Part shown: in pieces, positions 17,001-24,073 of the stretch | How positions within the stretch are numbered: the first letter of the stretch is position 1 | Layout of the letters: each line of letters starts with the position of its first letter | From: RH-AL1 sp965214415 | Lineage (GTDB): Bacteria; Pseudomonadota; Alphaproteobacteria; Rhizobiales; Beijerinckiaceae | NCBI GenBank assembly: GCA_965214415.1 | Contig: CBDCBQ010000003.1 | Location: forward strand, 2,480,001 to 2,544,000 | Length of the DNA stretch: 64,000 bases | Direction of reading: 5' to 3' | Program-made: the position numbers and the translations under genes | Notes under the pieces: generated by a model | What the model saw: only the letters and a program-made list of their open reading frames with translations | The model's database searches: none | Told to the model about the DNA's origin: nothing

Positions 17001-18592
17001 GCGAGGCGATGGAGCGATCGATCGGCGTGCTTCGCCCGTTCGGCCGCTTCGTGGAACTCGGCAAGCGCGACTATGTCGCCAACACGCATATCGGGCTGCG
17101 TCCGTTCCGCCGGAACCTGTCCTATTTCGGCGTCGATCTCGACCAGTTGCTCATCGACGAGCCCGCGACGAGCAAGTTGCTGATGCGATCGGTGATGCGG
17201 CTCTTCGCGAGCGGCGAGCTGTCGCCGCTGCCCTATCGCGCCTTCGATGCGTCGGAGACGGTCGAGGCGTTCCGCCTGATGCAGGCCTCCGGCCACATCG
17301 GCAAGCTTGTCGTGCGCCCGCCGCGACCCTCCGAGATCGTCGTCCGCCAGCGGCGTTCGTTTCAGGTCGCGCCGGAGAAGCTGCACCTCATCACCGGTGG
17401 TTTCGGCGGCTTCGGCCTCGAGACCGCGCGTTGGCTCGCCGCCAAGGGCGCCCGCAACATCATGCTGGTCGGGCGCAGCGGCGCGGCCGCGCCCGCGGCA
17501 CGCGAGGCACTCGCTTCGCTGGCCGCGCAGGGCGTCCGCGTTCGCGCGGAGGCGCTCGACATCGCCGACAAGGCGGCGGTGGCGCGGCTGTTCTCGCGCT
17601 TCGGTCGCGATCTCCCGGTGCTCGGGGGCGTGATCCACGCGGCTATGGTGCTCGACGATTCGACGATCGCCAACCTCACTGCGGATAGCTTGGAGCGCGT
17701 GCTGCGCCCGAAGGTGGCGGGCGCCGACAATCTCGACCAGCTCACCCGCGCCATGCGGCTCGATTATTTCGTGCTGTTCTCCTCGGCGACGACCATGATC
17801 GGCAACCCCGGCCAGGGCGCCTATGTGGCCGCGAACGGCTTTCTGGAGGGTGTCGCGCGAAGCCGTCGCCGTGCCAAGCTGCCGGGCCTCGCGATCGCCT
17901 GGGGCGCCATCGAGGACGTCGGCGTGCTGGCGCGCTCGGACGCGACGCGCGAGGCGCTCGCCAACCGCGTCGGCATCAAGGGCATGCAGGCGCAAGATGC
18001 GCTGCGGCTGATGGGCGAGGCGCTTGGCGCCGCCTCGACCAGCGTCGACGACGCCGTCATCGCCATCGCGCCCATCAACTGGTCGGCGGCGCGCCAGCAT
18101 CTCGTGGTGCTGAAGGCGCCGGCCTATCGCAAGTTGACCAGTCAGGACGAGGCGATCACCGCCGAGAAGGACAAGATCGACATCGCCAAGCTCGTCGCCG
18201 CGACGACGCCGGACGAGGCCCGCAAGACGATCAGCAACCTGATCGTCGACGAGATCGCGCGTGTGCTGCGGTTGCCGCGCGAGGACGTCGGGCGGACGAC
18301 GCCGCTGGCGGAGGTCGGGCTTGATTCATTGATGGCGGTCGAGCTGGCGCTGGGGCTCGAGCAGCGCTTTACCATGGGCGCCCCGCTCTCGACGACGGCG
18401 AGCAGCTTTACCGTCAACGAGCTCGCCGATCACATCATCGGGCTGGCGACAGGCTCGCTGAGCGAGGACGAAGCGATCGCCCGCACGATGGTGGAGCGTC
18501 ATCTCGGCGAGGGTGCCGTTCACAACATCGACGCGAACATCGAGGCCATGGTGAAAGAGAAGAGCCGAACGATGAAGGGCATCCTGAACTGA
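11093..18592 (+). CDS. Type I polyketide/fatty acid synthase, RkpA-like (KS-AT-DH-MT*-ER-KR-ACP)
   Basis: 2499 residues. Domains in order: ketosynthase (about 20-450; Cys193 in DTACSSS, His328 in EAHGTGTP, His366 in NIGHMEA); acyltransferase (550-830; Ser641 in GHSVGE, His743 in YPFHS, which suggests malonyl-CoA); dehydratase (905-1190; His944 in HCVDGRAILP, Asp1106); a methyltransferase-like stretch (1200-1560) with an eroded SAM motif; enoylreductase (1760-2080; GGAGGVG at 1900); ketoreductase (2095-2310; GGFGGFG at 2102, Tyr2244 and Asn2248); acyl carrier domain (Ser2412 in GLDSL). There is no thioesterase. A full reductive loop predicts a saturated acyl chain. ATG 11093 has GAGAAGG upstream; TTG 11009 and ATG 11063 are alternatives. 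Size and order resemble Sinorhizobium RkpA, needed for K-antigen lipid synthesis. Confidence 0.93.
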   Translation: MLSRDRHLASPETERRLEPLATFEDIAIVGRSCRLPGAPSVEALWTLLSEGRCAVTRIPDDRWSLDRLLHPKAERGRTYTWAAGALDDIWGFDPAAFGISPREAEQMDPQQRLLLELAWEALEDAGLPPSRIAGSDAGVFVGAAALDHANLRVLDISAADAYMMTGNTLSIVSNRISYIFDLHGPSFTVDTACSSSLVALNEAVVNLRAGRIDTAIVGGVNMLVTPHSFIGFSQASMLSRRGLCQAFSKNADGYVRAEGGVVLVLRTREAAERNGDHVHGYIVGADVNSDGRTNGISLPSKTFQARLLNKLYIEQGVDLDSLAFVEAHGTGTPVGDPIEATAIGETLAAGRDKPLLIGSVKTNIGHMEAASGLGGVLKAMLALEHDALPPSLHSEELTPHIDFEALNLKVAQELTPLPRVDGMRRLAGVNSFGFGGTNSHVILADAPKAKTASIATPPAYLVLSAHSRAALAALTADYAARLEQAAPAEADALMAATAFRRERLAHRAVVPVADASAKDIAAVLDTICDEEQEVVGAARGTAIERVTPVAFVFSGNGSQFAGMGVAAYTRNAAFRAEFDSISEAFETLAGWSIVETLHSEELVQNLELTQIAQPLLYAIQAAACHVLRQQGLVPAFVLGHSVGEVAAAEAAGILDRAGALKTIFSRSLHQQLTAGHGGMAVVIGSLETTQAILEELPDLQIAAYNSPRAFTVAGDQDAIDALSAVARRHKARIRKLDLAYPFHSKLMAPVERPLLRSLEGLEHSTATRATFVSTVSGTVLDGSTLDGDYWWRNVREPVRFSDAVATAVKAGARIFVEIGPTPTLLTHINDTIDERTATIATLPVMDKRDKGADPITTCVAAALARGAAVDDAMAFGSGPLPGAAIALPLYPWQRKTYRLPETVESPALIRAGTWHPLIGSRFGADRLEWHSSLDTSLYPSLADHCVDGRAILPGAAFAEMALAVARDWLGTDQATIADLEITSPMQLTSDSAREVVCRLSPLVNHLEIASRPRLGATPWQTHATAKIIRDSSVGTLPEAEDHAPVSPSHPVTGAEIYAMAERAGLQYGPTFQKLETAAAVRPDRIVLELTKEDADPAFGVDPARMDACFHALVLIFSSLRDAVHGTAYIPVRFGEIMLRRPGATFTRARIDVLRRDERIIIANFLLTDEAGDIVVFMREARFQAIRTSRSTDSVRQTIYQTTVLASEPTAARGDRMLTLADFREAVGEAVVQDMSEDFVLLEGWATSLALKTARELATANFIDVEALVASGRLPANVKPWLKDVLVSLDRSGLCYKDRLGRHIDPELELPDPDEILQTIAQEHQSLSAELLVAASAVTAIDAIVAGDRETLARPLPTKVLDGFELGSSQVHAAALRLVAILRASAGSWPTDRALRILQVGFGPLTNLAVAFADERHARLTVFDPDRRRLERARMAFAERGDLGFVDKIDELPGAGFDFVIAAHGLYRHRRAPGLWAGLRRAMARDALFAAIEPSPSFFRDLVLGLDARFAQGEAGLDGLSVTEADWLETLQSIGLADPKVAPIATQSGTALVLTAQLETDRRPIEGAGTAILVGEGDERGSETTTAFATLLASSGLHVSIVLDNDIDAKQLAETPALIVLFAQDVDAHVAPGKRLLDRCMRLKRLTDCLGQRSTTLWLVTSGAVTAGDDDDVAAGFWAFTRTLANEMPTLDIRRVDAARDVGPELLAERLRDLVLSGSDETEIVLERRATRVVRFETGSTHDRGLAGRAEAARLKRGDGTGIDRLHWDAAQRQAPGPTDVEIKVEAIGLNFRDVMFGLGLLPEEILEHGFAGPTLGLECAGRIERVGAAVKGFKPGDRVMAFAKNAFATHVTTPVAVVAPIPAALSMETAATIPVAFLTAYHGLMICARLKPGEWVLIHGGAGGVGLAAIQIARWRGARIIATAGSPERRALLTSLGAEHVFDSRSGAFAEDVRRVTGEGVGIVLNSLAGEAMERSIGVLRPFGRFVELGKRDYVANTHIGLRPFRRNLSYFGVDLDQLLIDEPATSKLLMRSVMRLFASGELSPLPYRAFDASETVEAFRLMQASGHIGKLVVRPPRPSEIVVRQRRSFQVAPEKLHLITGGFGGFGLETARWLAAKGARNIMLVGRSGAAAPAAREALASLAAQGVRVRAEALDIADKAAVARLFSRFGRDLPVLGGVIHAAMVLDDSTIANLTADSLERVLRPKVAGADNLDQLTRAMRLDYFVLFSSATTMIGNPGQGAYVAANGFLEGVARSRRRAKLPGLAIAWGAIEDVGVLARSDATREALANRVGIKGMQAQDALRLMGEALGAASTSVDDAVIAIAPINWSAARQHLVVLKAPAYRKLTSQDEAITAEKDKIDIAKLVAATTPDEARKTISNLIVDEIARVLRLPREDVGRTTPLAEVGLDSLMAVELALGLEQRFTMGAPLSTTASSFTVNELADHIIGLATGSLSEDEAIARTMVERHLGEGAVHNIDANIEAMVKEKSRTMKGILN

Positions 18593-18654
18593 GCAGGACG
18601 GCCATCAGCTGAAGTCAACGACCGGGTAGCGAAAAGCGCGGCTGACGGCGCGGC

Positions 18655-18879
18655 CTAACCAGCGCCGCCGTCGACCTCTTTGCCGGCATGCGCGTGGTTT
18701 GGAAGCGCACCCGCACCCGGCGTGGCATCCTCGTTGACGAGATGCGGCGCCGCATGCGCGCCTGCGGCGATGGTTTGCGTGAAGACGCCGGGCTGCTGCT
18801 GGAATTGCCGCGATTTACTCGCGGGTGTCCCACGCGCTCCAGCCGGCCGATCCTTGCGGGTCGAGCTTGTATCGCTCAT
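18655..18879 (-). CDS. Small hydrophilic protein of unknown function
   Basis: 74 residues starting MSDTSSTRKDRPAGARGTPA; Ala/Gly/Pro-rich, with no membrane segment and no Cys. The case for it being real is the strong GGGAGG ribosome site five bases before ATG 18879 and a position that fills the gap between the synthase and the KAS III-like gene. Low-complexity small proteins like this are common and often intrinsically disordered. No function can be suggested. Confidence 0.5.
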   Translation of the reverse strand: MSDTSSTRKDRPAGARGTPASKSRQFQQQPGVFTQTIAAGAHAAPHLVNEDATPGAGALPNHAHAGKEVDGGAG

Positions 18880-18954
18880 GACGTCCTCCCAAGACGAAGA
18901 CTAAAGTCTACCCGGTGTTTCCAGCGAAACACAACACGATCTGGCGTGAGCGGA

Positions 18955-19956
18955 TCACCAGCGCATCAGCGCGCTTCCCCACGCCATGCCGGCGCCAATC
19001 GCCATCATCGCGATCATGTCGCCTTGCTTGAGCCGGCCGGCGCGGTTCGCCTCGTCGAGCGACAAAGGGAGCGAGGCACTCGACGTGTTCCCGTAGCGGT
19101 CGAGATTGGTCCAGCAGCGCGACATGGGGATGCCGACACGGTCGAGCACCGACTCGACGATGCGCAAATTCGCCTGGTGCGACACAACGTGATCGATTTG
19201 CGATGGAACAACATGGTTTGCTCGAAAGGCCTCCATGAGCGCGTCGGGTAGCACTTTCACCGCGAATTTGTAGACCTCGCGGCCGCTCATCGCGATCTTG
19301 TGCAGCCCACCCTCGATCATCGCCGCCGAAACCGGGTGGCGACTTCCGCCGCCGCGGATCGCGAGGATATCCGCTGCATCACCATCGGAGTGCAGATGAG
19401 CCGACAAGAGGCCGCGCTCGTCATCGTCGGACGGCCCCACGACCATCGCGCCGGCCGCGTCACCAAAGAGGACACAACTCGAACGATCCGTCCAATCGAC
19501 AAGGCGGCTGAGCAGTTCCGCGCCGATCACGAGCACGCGGTTCGCGGACCCGGTCCGAATGAATTTGTCGGCGATGCTCAAGCCATAAAGCGAACCGGCA
19601 CAGGCCGCGGAAAGATCGAACGCGAACGCGTTCTTGGCACCGAGCTTGGCCTGAACAGCGACCGCGCACGATGGCATCGGCATGTCGGCCGATATCGTCG
19701 CGACGATGATCATGTCGATGTCGAGCGGCCCGATGCAGGCCATGGCCAGCGCCTCACGCGCCGCGGCGACCGCCATGTCGGAGGTGACTTCGCCGTCGGC
19801 CGCTATATGCCGCTCGCGTATTCCGGTGCGCTGGACGATCCATTCATCGGTGGTGGCGACCATCCGTTCGAGATCGGCGTTCGTCATCACCTGCAGCGGC
19901 GCATAGCTTCCGGTGCCGAGAATGCGCGTTCGGATCAAATGCTCGCCCTGCCCCAC
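18955..19956 (-). CDS. 3-oxoacyl-ACP synthase III-like condensing enzyme
   Basis: 333 residues with the full KAS III Cys-His-Asn triad: Cys119 in DLSAACAG, His260 in VSHQANLRI and Asn290 in DRYGNTSSAS. The C-terminus keeps the GAGMAWGSALMRW pattern. FabH-type enzymes start acyl chains by condensing acyl-CoA with malonyl-ACP; relatives also form other acyl bonds. It is convergent with the RkpA-like synthase gene, and a housekeeping fabH normally sits with plsX, which is absent here. It is therefore likely a dedicated starter or tailoring enzyme of the lipid locus (inference). The start is GTG 19956; TTG 19938, with AGGGCGAG before it, is also possible. Confidence 0.88.
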   Translation of the reverse strand: MGQGEHLIRTRILGTGSYAPLQVMTNADLERMVATTDEWIVQRTGIRERHIAADGEVTSDMAVAAAREALAMACIGPLDIDMIIVATISADMPMPSCAVAVQAKLGAKNAFAFDLSAACAGSLYGLSIADKFIRTGSANRVLVIGAELLSRLVDWTDRSSCVLFGDAAGAMVVGPSDDDERGLLSAHLHSDGDAADILAIRGGGSRHPVSAAMIEGGLHKIAMSGREVYKFAVKVLPDALMEAFRANHVVPSQIDHVVSHQANLRIVESVLDRVGIPMSRCWTNLDRYGNTSSASLPLSLDEANRAGRLKQGDMIAMMAIGAGMAWGSALMRW

Positions 19957-20004
19957 CGCCCACGATCCGAGCGGTGCCGGCTTAGGCCAAAACGGGCGAG
20001 ATGG

Positions 20005-20283
20005 CTACCTTGCGCCAAGCGCGCGCCGCGCGCCGCGCGGCATGATCTCGCTCGCGACGAGTTCATAAGAGGTTTGCAATGCCTCGATCGTGCCGCGTGC
20101 CGCCCGAAGCACATTGTTATGGACGCGGGGCCGTACGGCCGCGAGCGTCCAATTCGTGCCGCCATGCAACGTCTCGCGCGGCTGGATCAGAATCTCGTTG
20201 ACGTGCTCGAAACCGGGACATTTTTTCAACGACACCAGGCAAATATCTTGAAGCTCGCTGCTCGAACAGACCTCTCGGGTCAT
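20005..20283 (-). CDS. Hypothetical small protein
   Basis: 92 residues starting MTREVCSSSELQDICLVSLK. It is soluble with three Cys and a helical C-terminal half ending in a basic tail (MPRGARRALGAR). No family is recognised. ATG 20283 is chosen because AAGGAG lies six bases upstream; an in-frame ATG at 20310 has weaker support. It lies 48 bases before the start of the KAS III-like gene on the same strand and so could be co-transcribed with it. Confidence 0.6.
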   Translation of the reverse strand: MTREVCSSSELQDICLVSLKKCPGFEHVNEILIQPRETLHGGTNWTLAAVRPRVHNNVLRAARGTIEALQTSYELVASEIMPRGARRALGAR

Positions 20284-20352
20284 GACCTGCTCCTTAGGTG
20301 TCTGTGCCATTCGAACTCTCTTCCCAAAGATCGCCAGCTCGATCGCGAGCGT

Positions 20353-20712
20353 CTAACTTCGGTTTGCTGCCCAACCGACGAGATAGCCAATCGCCCCGGC
20401 AAGAAGCAGCGCTTCTATCGGCTGCTTCGCCACCTGTCGCGCGAATTGATCGCTGCCGCGGCTATACGCCTTGCGGCTGGCGTCCAACGCGTCGCTCGCG
20501 GAATCGGGAAACTGATCGCCGAGTCCGGCAACGCCATCTTTCGCGCGCCCGTAAGCCTCCTGCGCGAATGAAGCGGCCTGTTCCGCGCCGCCCTTCACCC
20601 TTGATGCAGTGACCGATCCGGTCTCACTTGCCTTGTCACCGGCATGTTCGGCCACGTCGCCGACGCTATCGCCTATGTCTTTTGCTGTCTTCTTGAGATC
20701 GTCGGACGTCAT
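20353..20712 (-). CDS. DUF883/ElaB-like membrane-anchored stress protein
   Basis: 119 residues. The N-terminal two thirds is a polar, helical, Ala/Lys/Asp-rich region (MTSDDLKKTAKDIGDSVGDV), like CsbD and DUF883 proteins. One glycine-rich membrane segment closes the C-terminus (EALLLAGAIGYLVGWAANRS). DUF883/ElaB proteins are inner-membrane, often ribosome-associated, stationary-phase or stress proteins. The open frame continues far upstream across the divergent corA gene, but the recognisable protein begins at ATG 20712, with AAGG upstream. Confidence 0.75.
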   Translation of the reverse strand: MTSDDLKKTAKDIGDSVGDVAEHAGDKASETGSVTASRVKGGAEQAASFAQEAYGRAKDGVAGLGDQFPDSASDALDASRKAYSRGSDQFARQVAKQPIEALLLAGAIGYLVGWAANRS

Positions 20713-20835
20713 GTAAGTGCCTTGTGCGACAGGCAATAGCCCGGCTTCCTGTGTTGAACGCGACCGTGAAACTTCTGTTCCCGACCACACGATTCGCCAA
20801 TGGTCCGGGTTCGACGACATCGAGGTCATAATCGG

Positions 20836-21825
20836 ATGCTGACTTTTTACGGGGCGGGCACGAAAGGGGCGATCACCGTCGATCATTCGTCGTCGGCGTT
20901 GCCCGAGAGCGTGGACTGGATCGACGCGTTCGACCCGTCTCCACAAGAGATCACCTTTCTCCAGCAGGCGCTCGGCAGCAACATCCCGACGCGCGACGAT
21001 CTCGTGGAGATCGAATCGTCGTCGCGGCTCATGAGCAGCGACGGGACGTTGCTGATGAGCCTCCCGGCGACCATCCGCGATGCCGACGGCTATCCGAGCG
21101 CGACGCCGATCGGCTTCATCGTAACCAAGGACAGAGCGGCGACCGTCCGCTTCGCGCGCCTGCCCTCGTTCGAAAGCCTTGCCAAGGAGATCTGCGCCAA
21201 GGGTGAGGTCTCGCGGGGTGGGATGGGCGCGACGATCACAATCCTCGAGATGATCGTCGACCATATCGCCGATCTTCTCGAACGGATCGGCGGCGACCTT
21301 GACGCGATGTCGCGATCCATCTTCCACAATCGCAAATTGACCGGGAAGCGGCGTGGCCCGCGCGAATCGAGCGATGTCCTGCACGAACTCCTGCAGACCG
21401 TTGGCCGCCACGCGGACCTCATCTCGAAAGTCAGCGAGAGCCTGCTTGGTCTCTCCCGCATCCCGCCGTTCGTCTTGGCGAAGGGCACCGAGATCATGAC
21501 GTCCGAACTGAAGGCCCGTCTCGAGACGATCGGTTCCGACGCCAAATCCCTGCACGAGTACCAGGACCATCTGGCCAACAAGACGCAATTCCTGCTCGAC
21601 ACCCTGCTCGGCCTTGCCAACATCGAGCAGAACAATGTGTTTCGCGTGCTCACCGTCGTGTCCGTGATCGGCATCCCGCCGACATTCGTCGCATCGATGT
21701 ACGGCATGAACTTCAAGATGATGCCGGAGCTGGAATGGACCTATGGCTATCCTTACGGCCTCACGCTGATCGCCATCAGCGCGCTGGTCCCGGCCATCTG
21801 GTTCAAGCGAAAGGGCTGGTGGTAG
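20836..21825 (+). CDS. corA: CorA-type magnesium/cobalt channel
   Basis: 329 residues. A long cytoplasmic alpha/beta and helical funnel domain is followed by two C-terminal membrane segments (RVLTVVSVIGIPPTFVASM and GLTLIAISALVPAIWF). The pore signature YGMNF sits at the end of the first, and a basic tail (KRKGWW) closes the protein. CorA pentamers let Mg2+ (also Co2+ and Ni2+) into the cell. ATG 20836 is chosen (GAGG about ten bases upstream) over the in-frame start at 20800. No Mg-responsive leader was recognised upstream. Confidence 0.94.
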   Translation: MLTFYGAGTKGAITVDHSSSALPESVDWIDAFDPSPQEITFLQQALGSNIPTRDDLVEIESSSRLMSSDGTLLMSLPATIRDADGYPSATPIGFIVTKDRAATVRFARLPSFESLAKEICAKGEVSRGGMGATITILEMIVDHIADLLERIGGDLDAMSRSIFHNRKLTGKRRGPRESSDVLHELLQTVGRHADLISKVSESLLGLSRIPPFVLAKGTEIMTSELKARLETIGSDAKSLHEYQDHLANKTQFLLDTLLGLANIEQNNVFRVLTVVSVIGIPPTFVASMYGMNFKMMPELEWTYGYPYGLTLIAISALVPAIWFKRKGWW

Positions 21826-21853
21826 GCTGCTCCGCGGGCGACGGCCGACGCGG

Positions 21854-22798
21854 CTATCTCTCGCCGTACTGCTGGCCCGGCGCCGCGGCGACGGCGCGGC
21901 AGGCCTCGCCCATGAAGGCCATCGTCAGCGGCGGCCGCGGGAAGGGCGGCTTCTTCGCTGGCGGCGGGTGCAGGATCGACGGCGAGAACCAGCGCTGCAG
22001 CGATGCGTCGCAGCCTTCGCCATCTGCGACCTCGGCCTGCGGCTGACATCCCGTTTCGCCCTGGGGACAAAACAGCCGGATGTGAAAATGATAGTCGTGG
22101 CCGAACATCGGCCGCACCTTGTCGAGCCAGGAGCGGTCGCCGCGTGCATCGCGGCAGATCGCCCGCTTGATGGCGGCGTTGACGAAGATGCGCTGCACCT
22201 CCCGGTCCTGCGCGGCGGCCTTGATGACGTCCAGCGTGTCATGCGTGAAGTAGCGCGGATCGACGTCCTTTCGGTCCGAGCGGACCACCATCACGGAATC
22301 CATGAACTCGCGCTGCTCGCGCGACAGCGCGTGGTCCGGCATCGGTCGCAGCCAAACGTCGACGTCGAGGCCGATCTGATGCGAGGCGTGACCGTTCAGC
22401 ATCGGACCGCCGCGCGGCTGGGCCATGTCGCCGATGAGGATGCCGGGCCAGTTTGTCGTCTCGTGGATGCGGTGGGCCAGGCGCTCGATGAAGTTCAACA
22501 GGACGGGATGGCCCCAATAGCGATCACGCGAGGGGCGCATCACCTGCCAGTTCGGCCCATCCTGCGGCAGCGGCTGGGCGCCGGCGATACAGCCCTTCGA
22601 GTAGAACCCGTAGACATGGGCCGCGCCGGTCGAGGGCTCGGTCTCGCGGCCGAACACCTGCTTCGCCGCGAGACCCGCGTCGCCCGCGTCGGCCAGCGGC
22701 GGCAGGTTGCGCGGCTCCATCGAGCCGCGATCCTGCGCTTGCGCGGCGGTGGCGAGACCGCAGACCAACAGCGCCGCGGGGAGAAAGCGAATCAGCAT
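21854..22798 (-). CDS. mepA: Penicillin-insensitive murein endopeptidase
   Basis: 314 residues. A signal peptide (MLIRFLPAALLVCGLATAAQ) targets it to the periplasm. The zinc-site motifs of the LAS peptidase family are intact: HASHQIGLDVD (H-x6-D type) and HDYHFHIRLFCP (the H-x-H). The conserved Cys are also visible. MepA cuts D-alanyl-meso-diaminopimelyl cross-links in peptidoglycan. The proline-rich C-terminus (ILHPPPAKKPPFPRPP) extends beyond the catalytic core. The start is ATG 22798, with AGGA upstream; an in-frame ATG at 22819 exists. Confidence 0.93.
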   Translation of the reverse strand: MLIRFLPAALLVCGLATAAQAQDRGSMEPRNLPPLADAGDAGLAAKQVFGRETEPSTGAAHVYGFYSKGCIAGAQPLPQDGPNWQVMRPSRDRYWGHPVLLNFIERLAHRIHETTNWPGILIGDMAQPRGGPMLNGHASHQIGLDVDVWLRPMPDHALSREQREFMDSVMVVRSDRKDVDPRYFTHDTLDVIKAAAQDREVQRIFVNAAIKRAICRDARGDRSWLDKVRPMFGHDYHFHIRLFCPQGETGCQPQAEVADGEGCDASLQRWFSPSILHPPPAKKPPFPRPPLTMAFMGEACRAVAAAPGQQYGER

Positions 22799-22872
22799 CG
22801 ACGCGATCCTGGCATCCACAAGGTTGGTTTGCCCTCATCGAAGCAAAGAGGCAAACGCGCGAACACGTCCGG

Positions 22873-23628
22873 TCAGAACCCGGCCGGCTCGTCCTCCGCC
22901 CTGTAGCTCCGGCGCGTCTCGCGCGGATAATCCGGACGGCGCTCGAACATCGCGCGGGCGAGCGAGAACAGCGGCGAGGCGAGCCGGTTCACATCGTCGA
23001 CGCGGGAGACGATCTTGCCACCACGCGTCAGCTCCTTGTCGAGCAGCGCCATGGTTGGCGCGAGGCCCGGATCGTCGTCGCGCAACCAGCTGCGCAGGAC
23101 CCGCGTCCAGACCAGCACCAGCCCCTGCAGTTTGACCGCGCCGACGGGGCCCTCGGACTCGATGCCTCCCGCCTCCAGCATGAAGCGCATCGAGTTGACC
23201 TCGAGCCGGTTGATCGCGGCGGCCGCCATCGGCGCGCGCTGGATCCACTCGAAGACGCCCTCGAGCCCGAGCTTGTAGGGCGCCATCGCGTCGAGCCGGC
23301 GCATCAGCACATCGAACAGCCGCTCCTTGGCAGGCTCGCCCATCAGATCGTCGGTGGTGCCGTCGAGCACGATGCGGTCGATCTTGCGCGAGAGGGCGGC
23401 GAGCACGGCGCCCTTCGAGGGGAATGCATCACGAAAATCGGCCAGCGACAGGTTGGCGCGCGCCGCGACATCGGAGATCGTGATGTCCTCCCAGGTGCGC
23501 TCGCCGGCCAACTCCATGAGCGCCTCGATGATCGCGTCCTTGGGGGTGAGCTTCGCGGCGGGCTTCGGCATGTGCGGCTCCGGCGAGGCGGCGTTCGAGC
23601 CATCGGGACCCTCGGTCTGCTCAACCAT
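22873..23628 (-). CDS. TetR-family transcriptional regulator
   Basis: 251 residues. After a 20-residue acidic leader, the TetR helix-turn-helix is clear: AIIEALMELAGERTWEDITI, SDVAARANLSLADF, then AFPSKGAVLAAL (about residues 32-80). The C-terminal ligand and dimerisation region is helical and unlike any subfamily I can name. ATG 23628 has AAAGGATGAGG upstream. It sits 74 bases upstream of mepA on the same strand, so it may be transcribed with mepA. Its target is unknown. Confidence 0.88.
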   Translation of the reverse strand: MVEQTEGPDGSNAASPEPHMPKPAAKLTPKDAIIEALMELAGERTWEDITISDVAARANLSLADFRDAFPSKGAVLAALSRKIDRIVLDGTTDDLMGEPAKERLFDVLMRRLDAMAPYKLGLEGVFEWIQRAPMAAAAINRLEVNSMRFMLEAGGIESEGPVGAVKLQGLVLVWTRVLRSWLRDDDPGLAPTMALLDKELTRGGKIVSRVDDVNRLASPLFSLARAMFERRPDYPRETRRSYRAEDEPAGF

Positions 23629-24073
23629 TCCTCATCCTTTGCGAACGCCTCGGCTCCTGCTTATAGCGCAGCCTTGGAGCCGGGTCCAAGGTTCACGGCA
23701 AGGCTCACGGGCTGGCGACGCCGAGGCTCGGAAATCTGAGACACATCAAACCGTCTTTTTGCGTCAGGATGCGTCATGCGTCATTGGTCTTCTTCCAAAA
23801 GTCTCATATAGGTCAAAGACTTATCTGCTTCTCGGAGTGTTCGCGATGCGTCGTCCCCGCGTCAGCCGGCACCAACCAATCCAGCTCGGCGGGCGAGATG
23901 GCGGGATCGCACGCCTTCGGGTCCGCGCGTCGGCTCTTCGGCGAAGAGGCGGATGTTTCGAAGACCGGAGTTGGATACCGTAGAGCCGGCGAAAGGTTAT
24001 TTCGGCGAGCGTCGAACGGCGCTTTGCGGTAGACCAAATGCGCACCTCAGGGCGCGAGACGGAAAGGTCGCCG
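23629..24073. other. Intergenic region with a dispersed-repeat-like block
   Basis: 445 bases without a convincing gene, between the divergent TetR and M32 peptidase genes. Bases 23846-23910 read, on the minus strand, as a segment whose translation is DWLVPADAGTTHRE. This closely resembles the 'VPAFAGTT/GMT' signature seen when intergenic REP-type repeats of proteobacteria are translated. A less GC-rich patch at 23745-23830 may hold promoters. No other structure was seen. Confidence 0.45.

Noticed and set aside
15155..18100. A very long open frame on the minus strand (about 980 codons) inside the synthase gene
   Set aside because: Arg-rich, featureless product typical of antisense frames in high-GC genes; the plus strand holds intact synthase domains.
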